From positions 372,001 through 436,000 of the forward strand of contig CM082580.2 in assembly GCA_040954595.2 (NCBI GenBank): DNA of 64,000 bases, written 5' to 3'. Source of the DNA: Balanoglossus misakiensis (taxonomy: Eukaryota; Hemichordata). Numbering within the stretch: position 1 is the first letter of the stretch; each line of letters starts with the position of its first letter. The position numbers and the translations under genes are program-made. Positions 1 through 11,293 of the stretch are shown here, piece after piece. Under the pieces are notes generated by a model, which saw only the letters and a list, made by a program, of their open reading frames with translations, ran no database searches and was not told the origin of the DNA.

Positions 1-3000
1 CTCAAAAGAGAACCAAGTGATTTACGTGTCAATGCCTACATGAAATTATTATTGTCTGCATGGGGAGCAAATCATGATCTACAGTTTGTTTTAGATCCAT
101 ACGCCTGTGCCATGTACATTGTATCCTATATCAGTAAATCCCAAAGAGGCATGAGTGCATTACTTGACCAAGCATGCAAAGAAGCCAGAAAAGGCAATAT
201 GGAACTGAAAGCACAGGTCAGACATATTGGAAATAAATTCCTTAACAATGTAGAAATCAGTGCACAAGAGGCTGCTTACATCATCCTGCAGTTGTCACTT
301 ACTAAAGCTACAAGACAAGTGGTATTTATAAACACATCACCACCTGATCAAAGAACATTCCTGCTCAAAAGCAAAACTGCCCTTGAAAATACACCAGCAG
401 AATCTACTGACATAGAAAGTGACAATCTAATCAAACGTTATGCTAGACGGCCAAAAGCATTAGAAAATTGGTGTCTTGCAGATTATGCATCTAAACTTAG
501 AGTCACATATTCAACCAAATGCACTGATAATTATCCACAAGATATAAATGATGATGATCATGATGACCCTGATTTAGGTGTGGACTCAGAATCTGACAAT
601 ATGACAAGTAAAATAAATATCATTCTCAAAAATGGTATGAAAATACAAGAACGTGTAAATCCGTGTATAATACGCTATGTCAATTATAGTAAGAAAGTTG
701 ACTATGAAAATTACTGTCGTGAAAAATTGTTGCTGTACATGCCATGGAGAAATGAAAGCTCTGACCTTCTAAACAGTTGTGCCACCTTTCAAGAATCTTA
801 TAATCATAACAAACACATTATTGCACAAACCATAGATAAGTATGAACATAATTCAGAGTTGATAGATCAAGCCACTACAGCTGCAGAGCAACTTGATAAT
901 GATGATTTAAATGCATTTGATCAGATTGCTCCAAATACGCAACATGCTGAGAGAGATGATCTAGAAGAAGGAACTACTACACCAAATGATCATTTCATAT
1001 ACTTTCAACCTGATGACCAACCAGAACATACCACTTATGATATAGGTGTTGACATTGGTATGAATACGACTGTCACCACTGATGACACCAGCAACGTCCC
1101 AGGACGTATCCCTGATGAACAATATCACAAACTTGTGAGATCTCTCAATGTAAAACAAAGGGAAATATTTCATCATGTTTTGAAATCAGTCAAGACAAAT
1201 CATGATCCAATGCATATATTTATCACAGGGGGTGCTGGTACAGGAAAGTCAGTTGTAATCCGAGCAATATATCAGGCATTACATCGCTATCTGTGTTCAA
1301 TTGCTGGTGAATCACCACTCGACTGTCGTTTATTGTTATGTGCGCCAACTGGTAAAGCAGCCTATCATATCAATGGTAGTACTATTCATGCAGCTTTCAA
1401 AGTACCTGCAAGTCAAGGTTATAAATACAAACCACTGGATAGCGATAAACTTAATACTTTGCGAAGTAAATATCAACATTTATCAGTTGTAATCATTGAT
1501 GAAATCAGCATGGTAGGCCATGAGCTTTTAAATTTCATAAATCTCCGACTTCAACAAATAAAAGGTAACAATCAAGTATTTGGTGGTGTTTCAATGATAA
1601 CTGTTGGTGATTTATTTCAACTCAAACCAGTAATGGATGGCTGGATATTCAAAGACCTAACAAAAGAGTATGGCCCATTAGCAACTAATCTGTGGAAAGA
1701 ACATTTCACCATGCATGAACTAACACAGATCATGAGACAGAAAGATGATGAAGACTTTGCTCAACTATTGAATAGATTGAGAGAAGGGAGGCACACAGAT
1801 GAAGATATTTCTGAATTGCAAAACTATGTAATATCTCATGATCAACCACTCAACGAGTCCATTCCTCATTTATACACCACCAATGCAATGGTAGAGTCAC
1901 ATAATGATAAAGTTTACCAAAATGCTACATCCCATAAACTTGTTGTACCAGCACTGGACACAGTTATTGGTGATGTCTCACAACAAGTGAAAGCACAGCT
2001 TTTGAAGACCATTCCAAAAGATCCATCCAAAACATGCGGTTTATTATCACAAGCACCTATAGCTGTTGGACTGCGATATGATCTCACTGCCAATGTTGAT
2101 GTTGAGGATGGTATGACAAATGGTGCCAGTTGTGTAGTGCAACAAATAGACCACAGAATGACAGGAACATCAAACAACCGCCCCAGTATAATTTGGGTTC
2201 AATTTGATGATAAAAATGTTGGTCTATTAAGAAGACATAAATACAAACATTTGCATCAACCAGAAATTGGTAAACAATTGACTCCAATATTTGACATTAA
2301 ACGCCAGTTTCCTACCAGTAAATATTACAAACATGTATCTGTCATGAGAATTCAATTTCCACTTAGACCGTCTGCTGCAAAAACTATTCACAAATCTCAG
2401 GGTGATACACTTGATAAGGTAATAATCCATATGGGTACAAGAAAAATTGACCATATACATTATGTCGCAATAAGTAGAGTGCGTACAATAAGTGGACTTC
2501 AGATACTGGAGTTGAATAAAAATAAAATCGCAATATCTGAAGCAGTTCACAATGAAATGAAAAGACTCCGTGATGACAGCCAACTTCAATTATGCTTCAA
2601 ACCATTATATGCCCTCCCTCATGACCACTGCAAAGTAGTATATCAAAACGCTAGATCACTCCATAAACATTTTGCAGATTTATGCAGTGACCACAATATA
2701 ATTGCTGCTGATGTTATCGGAATTGCTGAATCCAGATTAACAACTAATGATACCAATGAAGCCTACAATCTCCCAAATTATCTACTATTCAGGAATGACC
2801 AAGATGTGCATATTGACAACACTGCTGTAAATTTCACAAGACCCTATCATGGTCTTGTATTGTATGTCAAAGATTCATATCAAGTGATTCATATCAAGTG
2901 CCATTCAACAAAAGTGTTCGAATTTATAAAAGCCAACATCCTAATTCAAAATAAACTACTTCAAATCATTATGATCTATAAATCCCCTCAGTGCACAATC

Positions 3001-3303
3001 CACACATTCAAACAACAATTTCAACAGTATCTCCTGCCACTACTAGATTTGACAAAACCAATATTAATAATGGGTGACTTTAATTTTGACATTCTACTAC
3101 CTAATACCAGTACTGCTTTCCTCCACTTTATGACATCAATTTGTAACTGTCGGCAACTAATAAAGGAAGAAACAACTGATCAGCATTCTGCTCTGGACTT
3201 AATTTTTCTTAACTTCTTCACAACTACCTATGACACAATAGAAAACTCATGGTCTGATCACAAGGCCGTGTATGCAGCCATTCACCCCAGCCAATTCACT
3301 TGA
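1..3303 (+). CDS. Helitron/Helentron transposase: Rep (C-terminal end), PIF1-like helicase, APE-type endonuclease; 5' partial
   Basis: The frame is open from base 1, so the N-terminal part, including the HUH metal site, lies left of the window. The ATG at 40 is internal. The first codons hold the end of the Rep domain: two tyrosines (115-117 and 127-129) in YIVSYISK, the Y-x3-Y pair that nicks and joins DNA ends in Helitron rolling-circle transposition. A superfamily 1 helicase follows, with Walker A GGAGTGKS (1228-1251), Walker B IIDEIS (about 1492-1509), GDLFQLKPV (about 1612-1638), IHKSQGDTLDK (about 2386-2418) and YVAISRVRT (about 2461-2487). The last about 220 residues form an exonuclease-endonuclease-phosphatase domain: QNARS (2644), AESR (about 2725), GDFNFD (3073-3090), SALDLIF and SDHK (3253-3264). 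A C-terminal endonuclease is a known trait of the Helentron branch. No break is seen. The RPA-like gene downstream is probably part of the same element. Confidence 0.9.
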   Translation, partial: LKREPSDLRVNAYMKLLLSAWGANHDLQFVLDPYACAMYIVSYISKSQRGMSALLDQACKEARKGNMELKAQVRHIGNKFLNNVEISAQEAAYIILQLSLTKATRQVVFINTSPPDQRTFLLKSKTALENTPAESTDIESDNLIKRYARRPKALENWCLADYASKLRVTYSTKCTDNYPQDINDDDHDDPDLGVDSESDNMTSKINIILKNGMKIQERVNPCIIRYVNYSKKVDYENYCREKLLLYMPWRNESSDLLNSCATFQESYNHNKHIIAQTIDKYEHNSELIDQATTAAEQLDNDDLNAFDQIAPNTQHAERDDLEEGTTTPNDHFIYFQPDDQPEHTTYDIGVDIGMNTTVTTDDTSNVPGRIPDEQYHKLVRSLNVKQREIFHHVLKSVKTNHDPMHIFITGGAGTGKSVVIRAIYQALHRYLCSIAGESPLDCRLLLCAPTGKAAYHINGSTIHAAFKVPASQGYKYKPLDSDKLNTLRSKYQHLSVVIIDEISMVGHELLNFINLRLQQIKGNNQVFGGVSMITVGDLFQLKPVMDGWIFKDLTKEYGPLATNLWKEHFTMHELTQIMRQKDDEDFAQLLNRLREGRHTDEDISELQNYVISHDQPLNESIPHLYTTNAMVESHNDKVYQNATSHKLVVPALDTVIGDVSQQVKAQLLKTIPKDPSKTCGLLSQAPIAVGLRYDLTANVDVEDGMTNGASCVVQQIDHRMTGTSNNRPSIIWVQFDDKNVGLLRRHKYKHLHQPEIGKQLTPIFDIKRQFPTSKYYKHVSVMRIQFPLRPSAAKTIHKSQGDTLDKVIIHMGTRKIDHIHYVAISRVRTISGLQILELNKNKIAISEAVHNEMKRLRDDSQLQLCFKPLYALPHDHCKVVYQNARSLHKHFADLCSDHNIIAADVIGIAESRLTTNDTNEAYNLPNYLLFRNDQDVHIDNTAVNFTRPYHGLVLYVKDSYQVIHIKCHSTKVFEFIKANILIQNKLLQIIMIYKSPQCTIHTFKQQFQQYLLPLLDLTKPILIMGDFNFDILLPNTSTAFLHFMTSICNCRQLIKEETTDQHSALDLIFLNFFTTTYDTIENSWSDHKAVYAAIHPSQFT

Positions 3304-3489
3304 AATTAATCAGTGTTAGATTATAGACATAATCATAAAAGACAACACATAAGAATTAAATGACAACAGCAGATTTCAAATACACTTATTTCCCATATTA
3401 CATACATGTATGAGTCAATATGTGCAATTATTGCTACACCACAAACCATTATTACCAAGTGTCAGTACCAACATGCCAACGTACAACAT
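3304..3489. other. non-coding spacer after the Helitron transposase
   Basis: AT-rich sequence between the transposase stop and the endonuclease-like remnant. No ORF, RNA gene or repeat is recognised. Confidence 0.4.
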
Positions 3490-3750
3490 TCACAAAGGAC
3501 AGTACACCACTGCTAGATTTCATCTATGTCAATAAACCAGTGTTCATTATCGGGGACTTCAATGGTGACATATCTTTGCCCACCCACAGCAATGGGTACT
3601 TTGAAATGTCAACAACTTAATGAAGAAACAACAGACTACCATTTTGCATTAGTTCTTATACTTGCCAATATACCACATATCAAAAGTGGCACCTTGAAAA
3701 ACATTTGGTCAAAACTATACATGCTGCTGTCACACTTAATGAAAACAACC
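3490..3750 (+). pseudogene. Degraded second copy of the endonuclease C-terminus
   Basis: Translation gives PLLDFIYVNKPVFIIGDFNG followed by DISLP, which aligns with PLLDLTKPILIMGDFNFD and DILLP of the upstream ORF. After a frame change near 3610 it reads QLNEETTDYHFALVLI, matching QLIKEETTDQHSALDLIF. The nucleotide match starts at the shared ctgctagattt-like segment (3511 here, about 3043 in the intact gene), so the offset is about 470 bp. Key residues have decayed: the aspartate of the SALD motif is valine, and the SDHK motif is lost. It looks like an old tandem duplication of the 3' end of the transposase gene, or the tail of a second decayed Helitron. It is unlikely to be functional. Confidence 0.7.
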
Positions 3751-5067
3751 TGACAACAACATTACTGTGTCCATCATTGCAATGACAACTGCCCTGTCAC
3801 ATTACCAGTTTATTTACATAATCGGTATCTCCCCCTATACACCAAAACGGCACCATTTTATTGCTAACATGTGGTACACATCTCATCACATTGACAGATT
3901 ACGAACAAACATCCTGTCGGTCATGCACACCCGGAAATGTTTTTCAGAACCCTGGAGCAATCGACTTCCTTGGCTTTGAACATGTAAACACGTTCTGTTT
4001 TCATCTGCACGCTGGCGGTTACGTCATATTTGTAAACAATACACACGTGTTCCTTTGCGAAACTGTCTTTGTCGGCAATTTCTGTGTATTACTATTGGTG
4101 CAAATCCATTGTGTCCGTCAATTATTAAATTTTTCACGCGTCGTCTTCGGAAAGTCCACTCATACACTTCTGCGAGCTCACCGCATTCGCTCCCTGACTC
4201 CTGAAACTACAACATCGCGTCGCTTTCAACTTTCCAGCGCACATCGGTCATCGTACCACACTTTCCCACCTTTTTCATCCAGAACAACAAGCCGCACAGA
4301 CTATATCCACACAGTCTAGTTCACCGCAAGTACCACACTCACACAGTAAGTTATACTTTATTTTTTATTTCCTTGCTTTGGTTCATTATGCCACACTGTG
4401 TACGAAAAATTCACGGGTGCTTAATCTACAGTGAAAGCCAACTCCATTGGTCAAATACCGCGGGACATTTCAAAGCCCCACCATTTGACCTACCACCCCA
4501 CTGTCGTTTCGTTCAACGTCAACAAAATATCGGTACGCCAATTGGCTCTCTTTGGAATATTCATAACCAGACAATTACGTCTGCAAAGCTCGGCCCATGC
4601 ACTGCTCTCCGTACATTACAAAATCTGTCGTTCAGTTTTCCCCCAAAAAAGCTGTACACACATTCGCAACTGTTAACTGACGCAACACACGAACAAGTTT
4701 TGCCAATTGGCGCAAACATCCGCCGTGTCTCATTTTCAACAATACGCTTGTACTACTGTTCTCCAGTTAACAGCACTCATTGCGCCCATTTCAAAGTTTT
4801 TGGTGACCCGTGTGAATTCTTCGATACATTACAATTGGTAATTTCATTTGAACATCAACTACCAGAGACTCTTCATTCTGAAACTTTCAATGCAAACCTG
4901 ATCGCTGATGAGACCCTCACGTCTGATTTGTGGCAACTACATGCCAATCTATTAATCCTTTCGTTTGGCGTTTTCCCCTTGATGATATAGTTTCCACCAT
5001 CATGTACATTCAACCACTGATCGTGAAACCACAGTCTTATAATTTCACCTTTGTTTCTTCCGTACAG
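3751..5067. other. Non-coding region between transposase and RPA-like gene
   Basis: This 1.3-kb stretch contains several open frames of 60-200 codons with biased composition (many His, Thr, Ser) and no recognisable domain. It probably holds the promoter and 5' leader of the RPA-like gene. A pyrimidine-rich tract ending in cag (about 5051-5067) directly precedes the chosen ATG and could be a 3' splice site of a leader intron. Nothing else was recognised. Confidence 0.4.
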
Positions 5068-7521
5068 ATGCCAAAATCAACACTAAAAGAATTAAGCCAG
5101 AAAGAGACCAACACCTACCACGATGTTACCACTCAAGTTAAACTAATCTACTATGAAAATACCTCGACCAACGAAAAATTTAAACGGGCTGTGGTGGCAG
5201 ACCACACCGCTGCCACCACTCTGTATATCTGGTCAACCAGAGAAGACACGTTGTCTTTATTGAGAGCAAATGAAGGAAGTACACTATTTCTTGGTCCGAA
5301 AATTTACGTGCGTTCCAACGGGATTTCCATCAACCAAGGCTCCACCTTGGCTGTTAATAGGGTGGACCTCAACATTCCTGAAAGTGTCGCAACCGAGGCT
5401 CACGGACTTCGCTGTCGCATGACAGAGCAAGCACCCACTGCTGCTGTTGTCACTATGGCCGCAGCAATTGCCGACAACACCAATTATCACAACATATCAG
5501 GAACTGTAGTAAGGGTAAGTTTACACTTAAAATGCTCACTCATTTCACAATTCACCCATTTTCGCCCTAGATATTTCGCGGCCAACAACAATCTCACGTA
5601 ATCGGATTACCCGCCCACTTCCATTGTCACGAATAAACTCTGCCACAAATCAACACCAACACGTTACTTTAATTGACGTAGTCGTGTTTTCCACAAGATC
5701 ACGAACATTTCGCTTACGCTTTATTGACTTCATTCACTCCTCTGTTACCCATATATACAATGACCGTCTTCGTTTTCCCGACGTTACACGACCTTCACCA
5801 CAGCTGGTCACGTACCGTACACCGAACAACCGCGTATGCAATGCTATTCCACGTCGTGAAGATCCCTCGATGCACAGGAGAGGGGTCCGTTCCCTATCGA
5901 CCTCGAAGGGTAGAAAGGTCCGTTTCCTATTGACTTCTACCCCCACCTCACCTTTTCCCGACCGTTCATCTCACAAACCTCATGGTACACTCTTTACCGT
6001 TTTCCATTTGTTTATTACTTCTTCTGTCTTTTAGGTTCAAAACACCAAAGCCACCCACACCCGGTACGGCAAATTACCACGCAGAACTATTGGATTTGGA
6101 GACAGCTCAGGGGTGTACAAACTAACCGTATGGGGAGATCTTACGAAGTGTGAGCTCACCACTGGTGATGTTATAACTATTACCAATGTGAAGAAAGCTG
6201 CCTCGTTCAACAACCGCCTCACATCCAGGCAATCCACCACAATATCAGTATCGGTAAGTACTTCACTGATCAGTCAATACAATACACTATACAGTGTATA
6301 CCAACAGGAAATTGTCCTGGTACCACCCCTTTCGTTTTCAGGTATTATGTTCACTACAAACAACTTGACTATACTGAAACTGTCCACTGTTTTTCCTGTA
6401 TTCCCTGCTCAAACAATTCATTACAATATTCACATTTCTTTTTCTTTGCCCATGACAACATATAGTGAATCCACAAGTAACATTTCAATACTATTCCAAA
6501 CTTTCGTTTCCACTTTTCCAAATGCGTTCAGTACTTTGTTTTGCAATCAAAGCTTCTTCCTCAGAGCTACATTATTCAACATAATAGTAGACAACATATA
6601 TTATCCGCTGTTGTCATTATTCAGTTCTTCAAACATCCAATTCAGCATCTACATTTCCAGACACACGAACCACAGCTTCATTTATCAAAAACACACGCAG
6701 GTAATCTAATCTTTCCCTAATTCTATTTCAGGCTCATGAAACCCTATCACACCAAAACACTACAGACACCTTATCGGCGGATTCCGATGACAGCTCAAAC
6801 TGGACAACCGGGACATTACAAGGGCTCTCCAATCTACAGAGAGTTCTCTTATGTGCAGATGCGCCTCGGTGCAATGGATTTCTCAATGACAGCAACAGGT
6901 AATCCAAAATTCCTCTTCATCCGCACTTACCACCAGCCCCTCAATACCTTGTGTGCAGACACCAGCTGAGCTATACATAGCAGTTTTTTCATGCAATGTC
7001 CCATTTTCAGACATAAGCCATTCCGCTGGAAAAATTTACCAGTGCACAGCCACTCAATAACATCTCTTCCTTATATCCCAACAATCCAATTGGCTTCCTT
7101 ACAACTAAATATTCACATGACATCCGTAACATCCCTTATTCAACTTTACTTCAATACTTATATTCTTCCACATTACTGCATGTTACACCCTTTCCACATC
7201 AGCCAGCAATCAACATATTTATTCCACCAACTTCAACATTGCCTATTTCTCATTTCTTTCAGATGTCGTTTCTGCAGAAAGAATAAAAGCCCATCCTGCA
7301 GACCAGGCACAATACTTTCCCTCTTAATACAAACCGGTGATGACCTTGACACATACAAGATCTACCCAAAGGAGACCAAGTATTTACTCAGAAAATTCTC
7401 CATTAACCCCGTCAACACCACCCAGAAACAACTGCAGGACGCCGTCACCGACATCTGCGATGGACGCGAGCTCCAATTTAAGGCCAACTCTGCCAACACC
7501 ATCACCACTTTCAAAAACTAG
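5068..7521 (+). CDS. RPA70-like single-strand DNA-binding protein of the Helitron (spliced, OB folds and zinc finger)
   Basis: Proposed exons are 5068-5514, 6035-6253, 6732-6898, a short uncertain exon near 7011-7050, and 7263-7521. Introns 1-3 have GT-AG ends (gtaagt at 5515 and 6254, gtaatc at 6899; acceptors ttttag at 6034, tttcag at 6731, tttcag at 7010), and exons 1 and 2 join in phase 0. Exon 1 encodes an OB-fold-like segment (FKRAVVADHTAATTLYIW, then LFLGPKIYV). Exon 2 encodes SSGVYKLTVWGDLTK and GDVITITNVK, typical of RPA OB folds. Exons 3-5 contain LCADAPRCNGF and CRFCRKN, which look like a C4 zinc finger as in the RPA1 C-terminal domain. RPA-like genes are known cargo of autonomous Helitrons, where they probably bind displaced single strands. 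The exon 4 frame does not join cleanly by one base, so the 3' gene model is provisional and the copy may be damaged. Confidence 0.65.
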
Positions 7522-8254
7522 TGTTTTTCAACGTACTGCCTTCATTTGCTCTCCATTCCACAACCCTTTCCCGATTACACACTTTACCAGCGCTCCCTCC
7601 ATTCATTCATTATAACATTTCCTTCCCTGCTTTTTTTATTACACTTGAAGACATTTTTTAGTGACACATTCTTTTTATTTCACATGCTTTTAGTTATTTG
7701 TTCAGTTTGTCATTTTCTTTCTTGCCTTTTTTTTATGTGACATTCACATTTCTCTACTTGATTTGACATTTTTCACTGTTTTTTTCCCCTAGGTTAGACA
7801 ATTTTTGACTGCTTCATTTAATTAGACATTTTTTCCAATGATTTTTTTATTTCAGTTTACACGTTCTTCAGTGATACATTTTATATTTAACATTTCTTTA
7901 GTATTTTGTACCATTCAACATAATTTATACTTGTTACTGTTCTCTTTATTTACTTTGACATTTTTTACTGCTTCCATTACATTTTTTATTGCGTCATTCA
8001 ATTTCATTTCTTTAAAACAATTTATATGCAACACAACTCATTCCCATTGTTATATTTATTACTTTACATGATTTATAATTAAACTACAGAAAACGTACAC
8101 TGCCTGCTCCCTTCTTTCGTGCTTAAACATTGAATTTCAGTATGCTGCCCAATTCAGCAAAATAGACACTGGATGCCTTACCTACCTCTGCTACTGTGGC
8201 ACCCCTCATCTCCGTACTCCACTGTTTAAATGGGACCACAGTGTCCTTGACGCT
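7522..8254. other. AT-rich 3' flank of the Helitron
   Basis: Very T-rich sequence with long runs of tttt and no convincing gene to about 8100. A segment at 8141-8260 follows a good acceptor (gaatttcag) and is open on the + strand (it begins YAAQFSKIDTG and includes a CYCG motif). It could be a last exon or chance. A 6-bp inverted repeat (cactgt/acagtg, about 8219-8242) lies just before the satellite. It is too weak to call a Helitron terminal hairpin, and no clear CTRR end was found. Confidence 0.35.
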
Positions 8255-10725
8255 ATTTTTGATGATTTTCACCCATATTATTTTTCAAAAACCGACGAAA
8301 TTTTGAAATTTTGCAGTCGAAAATTTGTCATTTTTTGATGATTTTCACCCATGTTTTTTTTTTAAAATGGACGAAATTTTGAGATTTTGCAAAGACGAAA
8401 ATTTGTCATTTTTTGATGATTTTAACCCATGATTTTTTTTCAAAAATGGACGAAATTTTGAGATTTTGCAAAGTCGAAAATTTGTCATTTTTTGATGATT
8501 TTCACCCATGATTTTTTTCAAAAATCGACGAAATGTTGAGATTTTGCAAAGTCGAAAATTTGTCATTTTTTGATGATTTTCACCCATGATTTTTTTCAAA
8601 AATCGACGAAATTGTGAAATTTTGCAAAGTCGATAATTTGTCATTTTTTGTTGATTTTCCCCCAATGGTTTTTTTCAAAATCGACGAAATTTTGAGAATT
8701 TGCAAAGTCGAAAATTTGTCATTTTTTGATGATTTTCCCCCATGTTTTTTTTTTTAAATGGACGAAATTTTGAGATTTTGCAAAGTCGAAAATTTGTCAT
8801 TTTTTGATTATTTTCACCCATGATTTTTTTCAAAAATCGACGAAATGTTGAGATTTTGCAAAGTCGAAAATTTGTAATTTTTTGATGATTTTCACCCATG
8901 ATTTTTTTAAAAAATCGACGAAATTGTGAGATTTTGCAAAGTCAAAAATTTGTCATTTTTTGATGATTTTCACCCATGTTTTTTTTTTTAAAAAACGACG
9001 AACCTATGATTTTTTTTCAAAATCGACGAAATTTTGAGATTTTGCAAAGTCGAAAATTTGTCATTTTTTGATGATTTTCCCCAATGATTTTTTTCAAAAA
9101 TCGACGAAATGTTGAGATTTTGCAAAGTCGAAAATTTGTCATTTTTTGATGATTTTCTCCCATGATTTTTTTTCAAAAATCGACGAAATTGTGAGATTTT
9201 GCAAAGTCGAAAATTTGTCATTTTTTGATGATTTTCACCCATGTTTTTTTTTTAAATCGACGAACCTATGATTTTTTTTTAAATCGACGAAATTTTGAGA
9301 TTTTGCAAAGTCGAAAATTTGTCATTTTTTGATGATTTTCACCCATGATTTTTTTCAAAAATCGACGAAATTGTGAGATTTTGCAAAGTCGATAATTTTG
9401 TCATTTTTTGATGATTTTCAACCATATTATTTTTCAAAAACCGACGAAATTTTGAGATTTTGCATAGACGAAAATTTGTCATTTTTTGATGATTTTTACC
9501 CATGATTTTTTTTCAAAAATGGACGAAATTTTGAGATTTTGCAAAGTCGAAAATTTGTCATTTTTTGATGATTTTCACCCATGATTTTTTTCAAAAATCG
9601 ACGAAATGTTGAGATTTTGCAAAGTCGAAAATTTGTCATTTTTTGATGATTTTCACCCATGATTTTTTTCAAAAATCGACGAAATTGTGAGATTTTGCAA
9701 AGTCGATAATTTGTCATTTTTTGATGATTTTCCCCCATGTTTTTTTTTAAAATCGACGAAATTTTGAGAATTTGCAAAGTCGAAAATTTGTCATTTTTTG
9801 ATGATTTTCACCCATGATTTTTTTCAAAAATCGACGAAATTGTGAGATTTTGCAAAGTCAAAAATTTGTCATTTTTTGATGATTTTCATCCATGTTTTTT
9901 TTTTAAAAAAAAGACGAACCTATGATTTTTTTCAAAATCGACGAAATTTTGAGATTTTGCAAAGTCGAAAATTTTGTCATTTTTTGATGATTTTCACCCA
10001 TGATTTTTTCAAAAATTGACGAAATTTTGAGATTTTGCAAAGTCGAAAATTTGTCATTTTTTGATGATTTTCACCCATGATTTTTTTCAAAAATCGACGA
10101 AATGTTGAGATTTTGCAAAGTCGAAAATTTGTCATTTTTTGATGATTTTCACCCAAGATTTTTTTCAAAAATCGACGAAATGTTGAGATTTTGCAAAGTC
10201 GAAAATTTGTCATTTTTTGATGATTTTCATCCATGATTTTTTTCAAAAATCGACGAAATGTTGAGATTTTTCAGTCAAAAATTTGTCATTTTCTGATGAT
10301 TTTCACCTATGATTTTTTTCAAAAATCGACGAAATGTTGAGATTTTGCAAAGTCGAAAATTTGTCATTTTTTGATGATTTTCTCCCATGATTTTTTTCAA
10401 AAATCGACGAAATTGTGAGATTTTGCAAAGTCGAAAATTTGTCATTTTTTGATGATTTTCCCCCATGTTTTTTTTTTTAAATCGACGAACCTATGATTTT
10501 TTTCAAAATCGACGAAATTTTGAGATTTTGCAAAGTCGAAAATTTGTCATTTTTTGATGATTTTCACCCATGATTTTTTTCAAAAATCGACGAAATGTTG
10601 AAATTTTGCAAAGTCGATAATTTGTCATTTTTTGATGATTTTCCCCCAATGGTTTTTTTCAAAAATCGACGAAATTGTGAGATTTTGCAAAGTCGATAAT
10701 TTGTCATTTTTTAATGATTTTCCCC
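8255..10725. repeat. 78-bp satellite, left array (type B variants)
   Basis: About 32 tandem monomers built on gatgattttcacccatgatt, then a T run, caaaaatcgacgaaatttt, gagattttgcaaagtcgaaa and atttgtcattttt. Counting the consensus gives 78 bp. Variants typical here are aaatgttgag, aaattgtgag, ccccaatgg and cgacgaacctatg, with T runs of varying length. The same variant family recurs at about 50200-53500 and 60300-64000, so this array was once joined to the right-hand array before the retrotransposon inserted. ORFs inside are by-products of a monomer length divisible by three. Confidence 0.95.
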
Positions 10726-10831
10726 AATTATTTGAGATCTCTCTAACACACAAAACAAGGACACAGGTTTGGCAGCTGAAGGCAAGAGCCATTATTTATT
10801 TGCGTGAACTGGGTGCTCTTGCAGGCCCAAC
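10726..10831 (-). repeat. Terminal B repeat (B2), 3' end of the element array
   Basis: This 106-bp stretch matches 11144-11249 with only a few mismatches, and the same sequence recurs at 16801-16907 and 22458-22564. It begins aattatttgagatctc directly against satellite. On the minus strand it holds AATAAA at 10795-10800. Confidence 0.85.
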
Positions 10832-10979
10832 ACAACTGGGAATAACAACTCGCAATGATGAAAGGACCATTGCAAAATACATGGATGAAAAAGGTTACAA
10901 TCGTGAAGTACAGTATTGACCAGAGAACCACTGTAAATCTGCAAATACACATCTTATTTGTTGAGGGCGGGCGGGTGGG
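10832..10979. other. 148-bp unique segment between A2 and B2
   Basis: This sequence is absent from the other unit junctions, where B and A are directly adjacent. It contains no recognisable gene. It could be a remnant of a fourth, internally deleted element or of a divergent element variant. Confidence 0.5.
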
Positions 10980-11143
10980 GAAATTGAGGCAGAGAGAGCG
11001 AGCATTGCAGGACACGCTCAGAACCCTTGAAGTGGTCGTGAGTGATGGATTATGGGATTTTTGAGGCTCGTTTGAGGTTGAGGGCGCCCCTTTTCGAGTT
11101 GCTTAATTGGGTAACATTATGCCGTTGATCGCAATGTTACCTA
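10980..11143 (-). repeat. A repeat (A2), with 9-bp palindrome
   Basis: 164-bp direct repeat, also at 16637-16800, 22294-22457 and 27937-28100. In element orientation it begins with a palindrome (here 11110-11141, arms ggtaacatt/aatgttacc, 14-base spacer) and ends just upstream of the gag leader. This copy is slightly diverged from the others (for example agcattgcag in place of tgcactgcag). Confidence 0.85.
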
Positions 11144-11249
11144 AATTACTTGAGATCTCTCTAACACACAAACCAAGGACACAGGTTTGGCAGCTGAAGG
11201 CAAGAGCCATTATTTATTTACGTGAACTGGGGGCTCTTGCAGGCCCAAC
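11144..11249 (-). repeat. B repeat (B1) downstream of unit 1 recombinase, with a polyadenylation signal
   Basis: It follows the recombinase stop by about 45 bases and abuts A2. The minus strand has AATAAA at 11213-11218, a candidate polyadenylation signal for the element transcript, conserved in the other B copies (16870-16875, 22527-22532). Confidence 0.75.
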
Positions 11250-11293
11250 CACTGCCAAACCCGGTCCGCCTCTCTGCTAGTGCCACAGTAAAA

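Noticed and set aside
3861-4990. Open frames of 152 and 205 codons between the transposase and the RPA-like gene
   Set aside because: No recognisable domain, biased composition, and overlapping competing frames.
8219-8242. Inverted repeat cactgt/acagtg as the Helitron 3' hairpin
   Set aside because: Only 6 bp with a 12-base loop, not GC-rich, and no CTRR end follows.
11110-11141. The palindrome as a transcription terminator
   Set aside because: It sits at element ends with no T tract and is conserved as part of the A repeat, so a recombination role is more likely.
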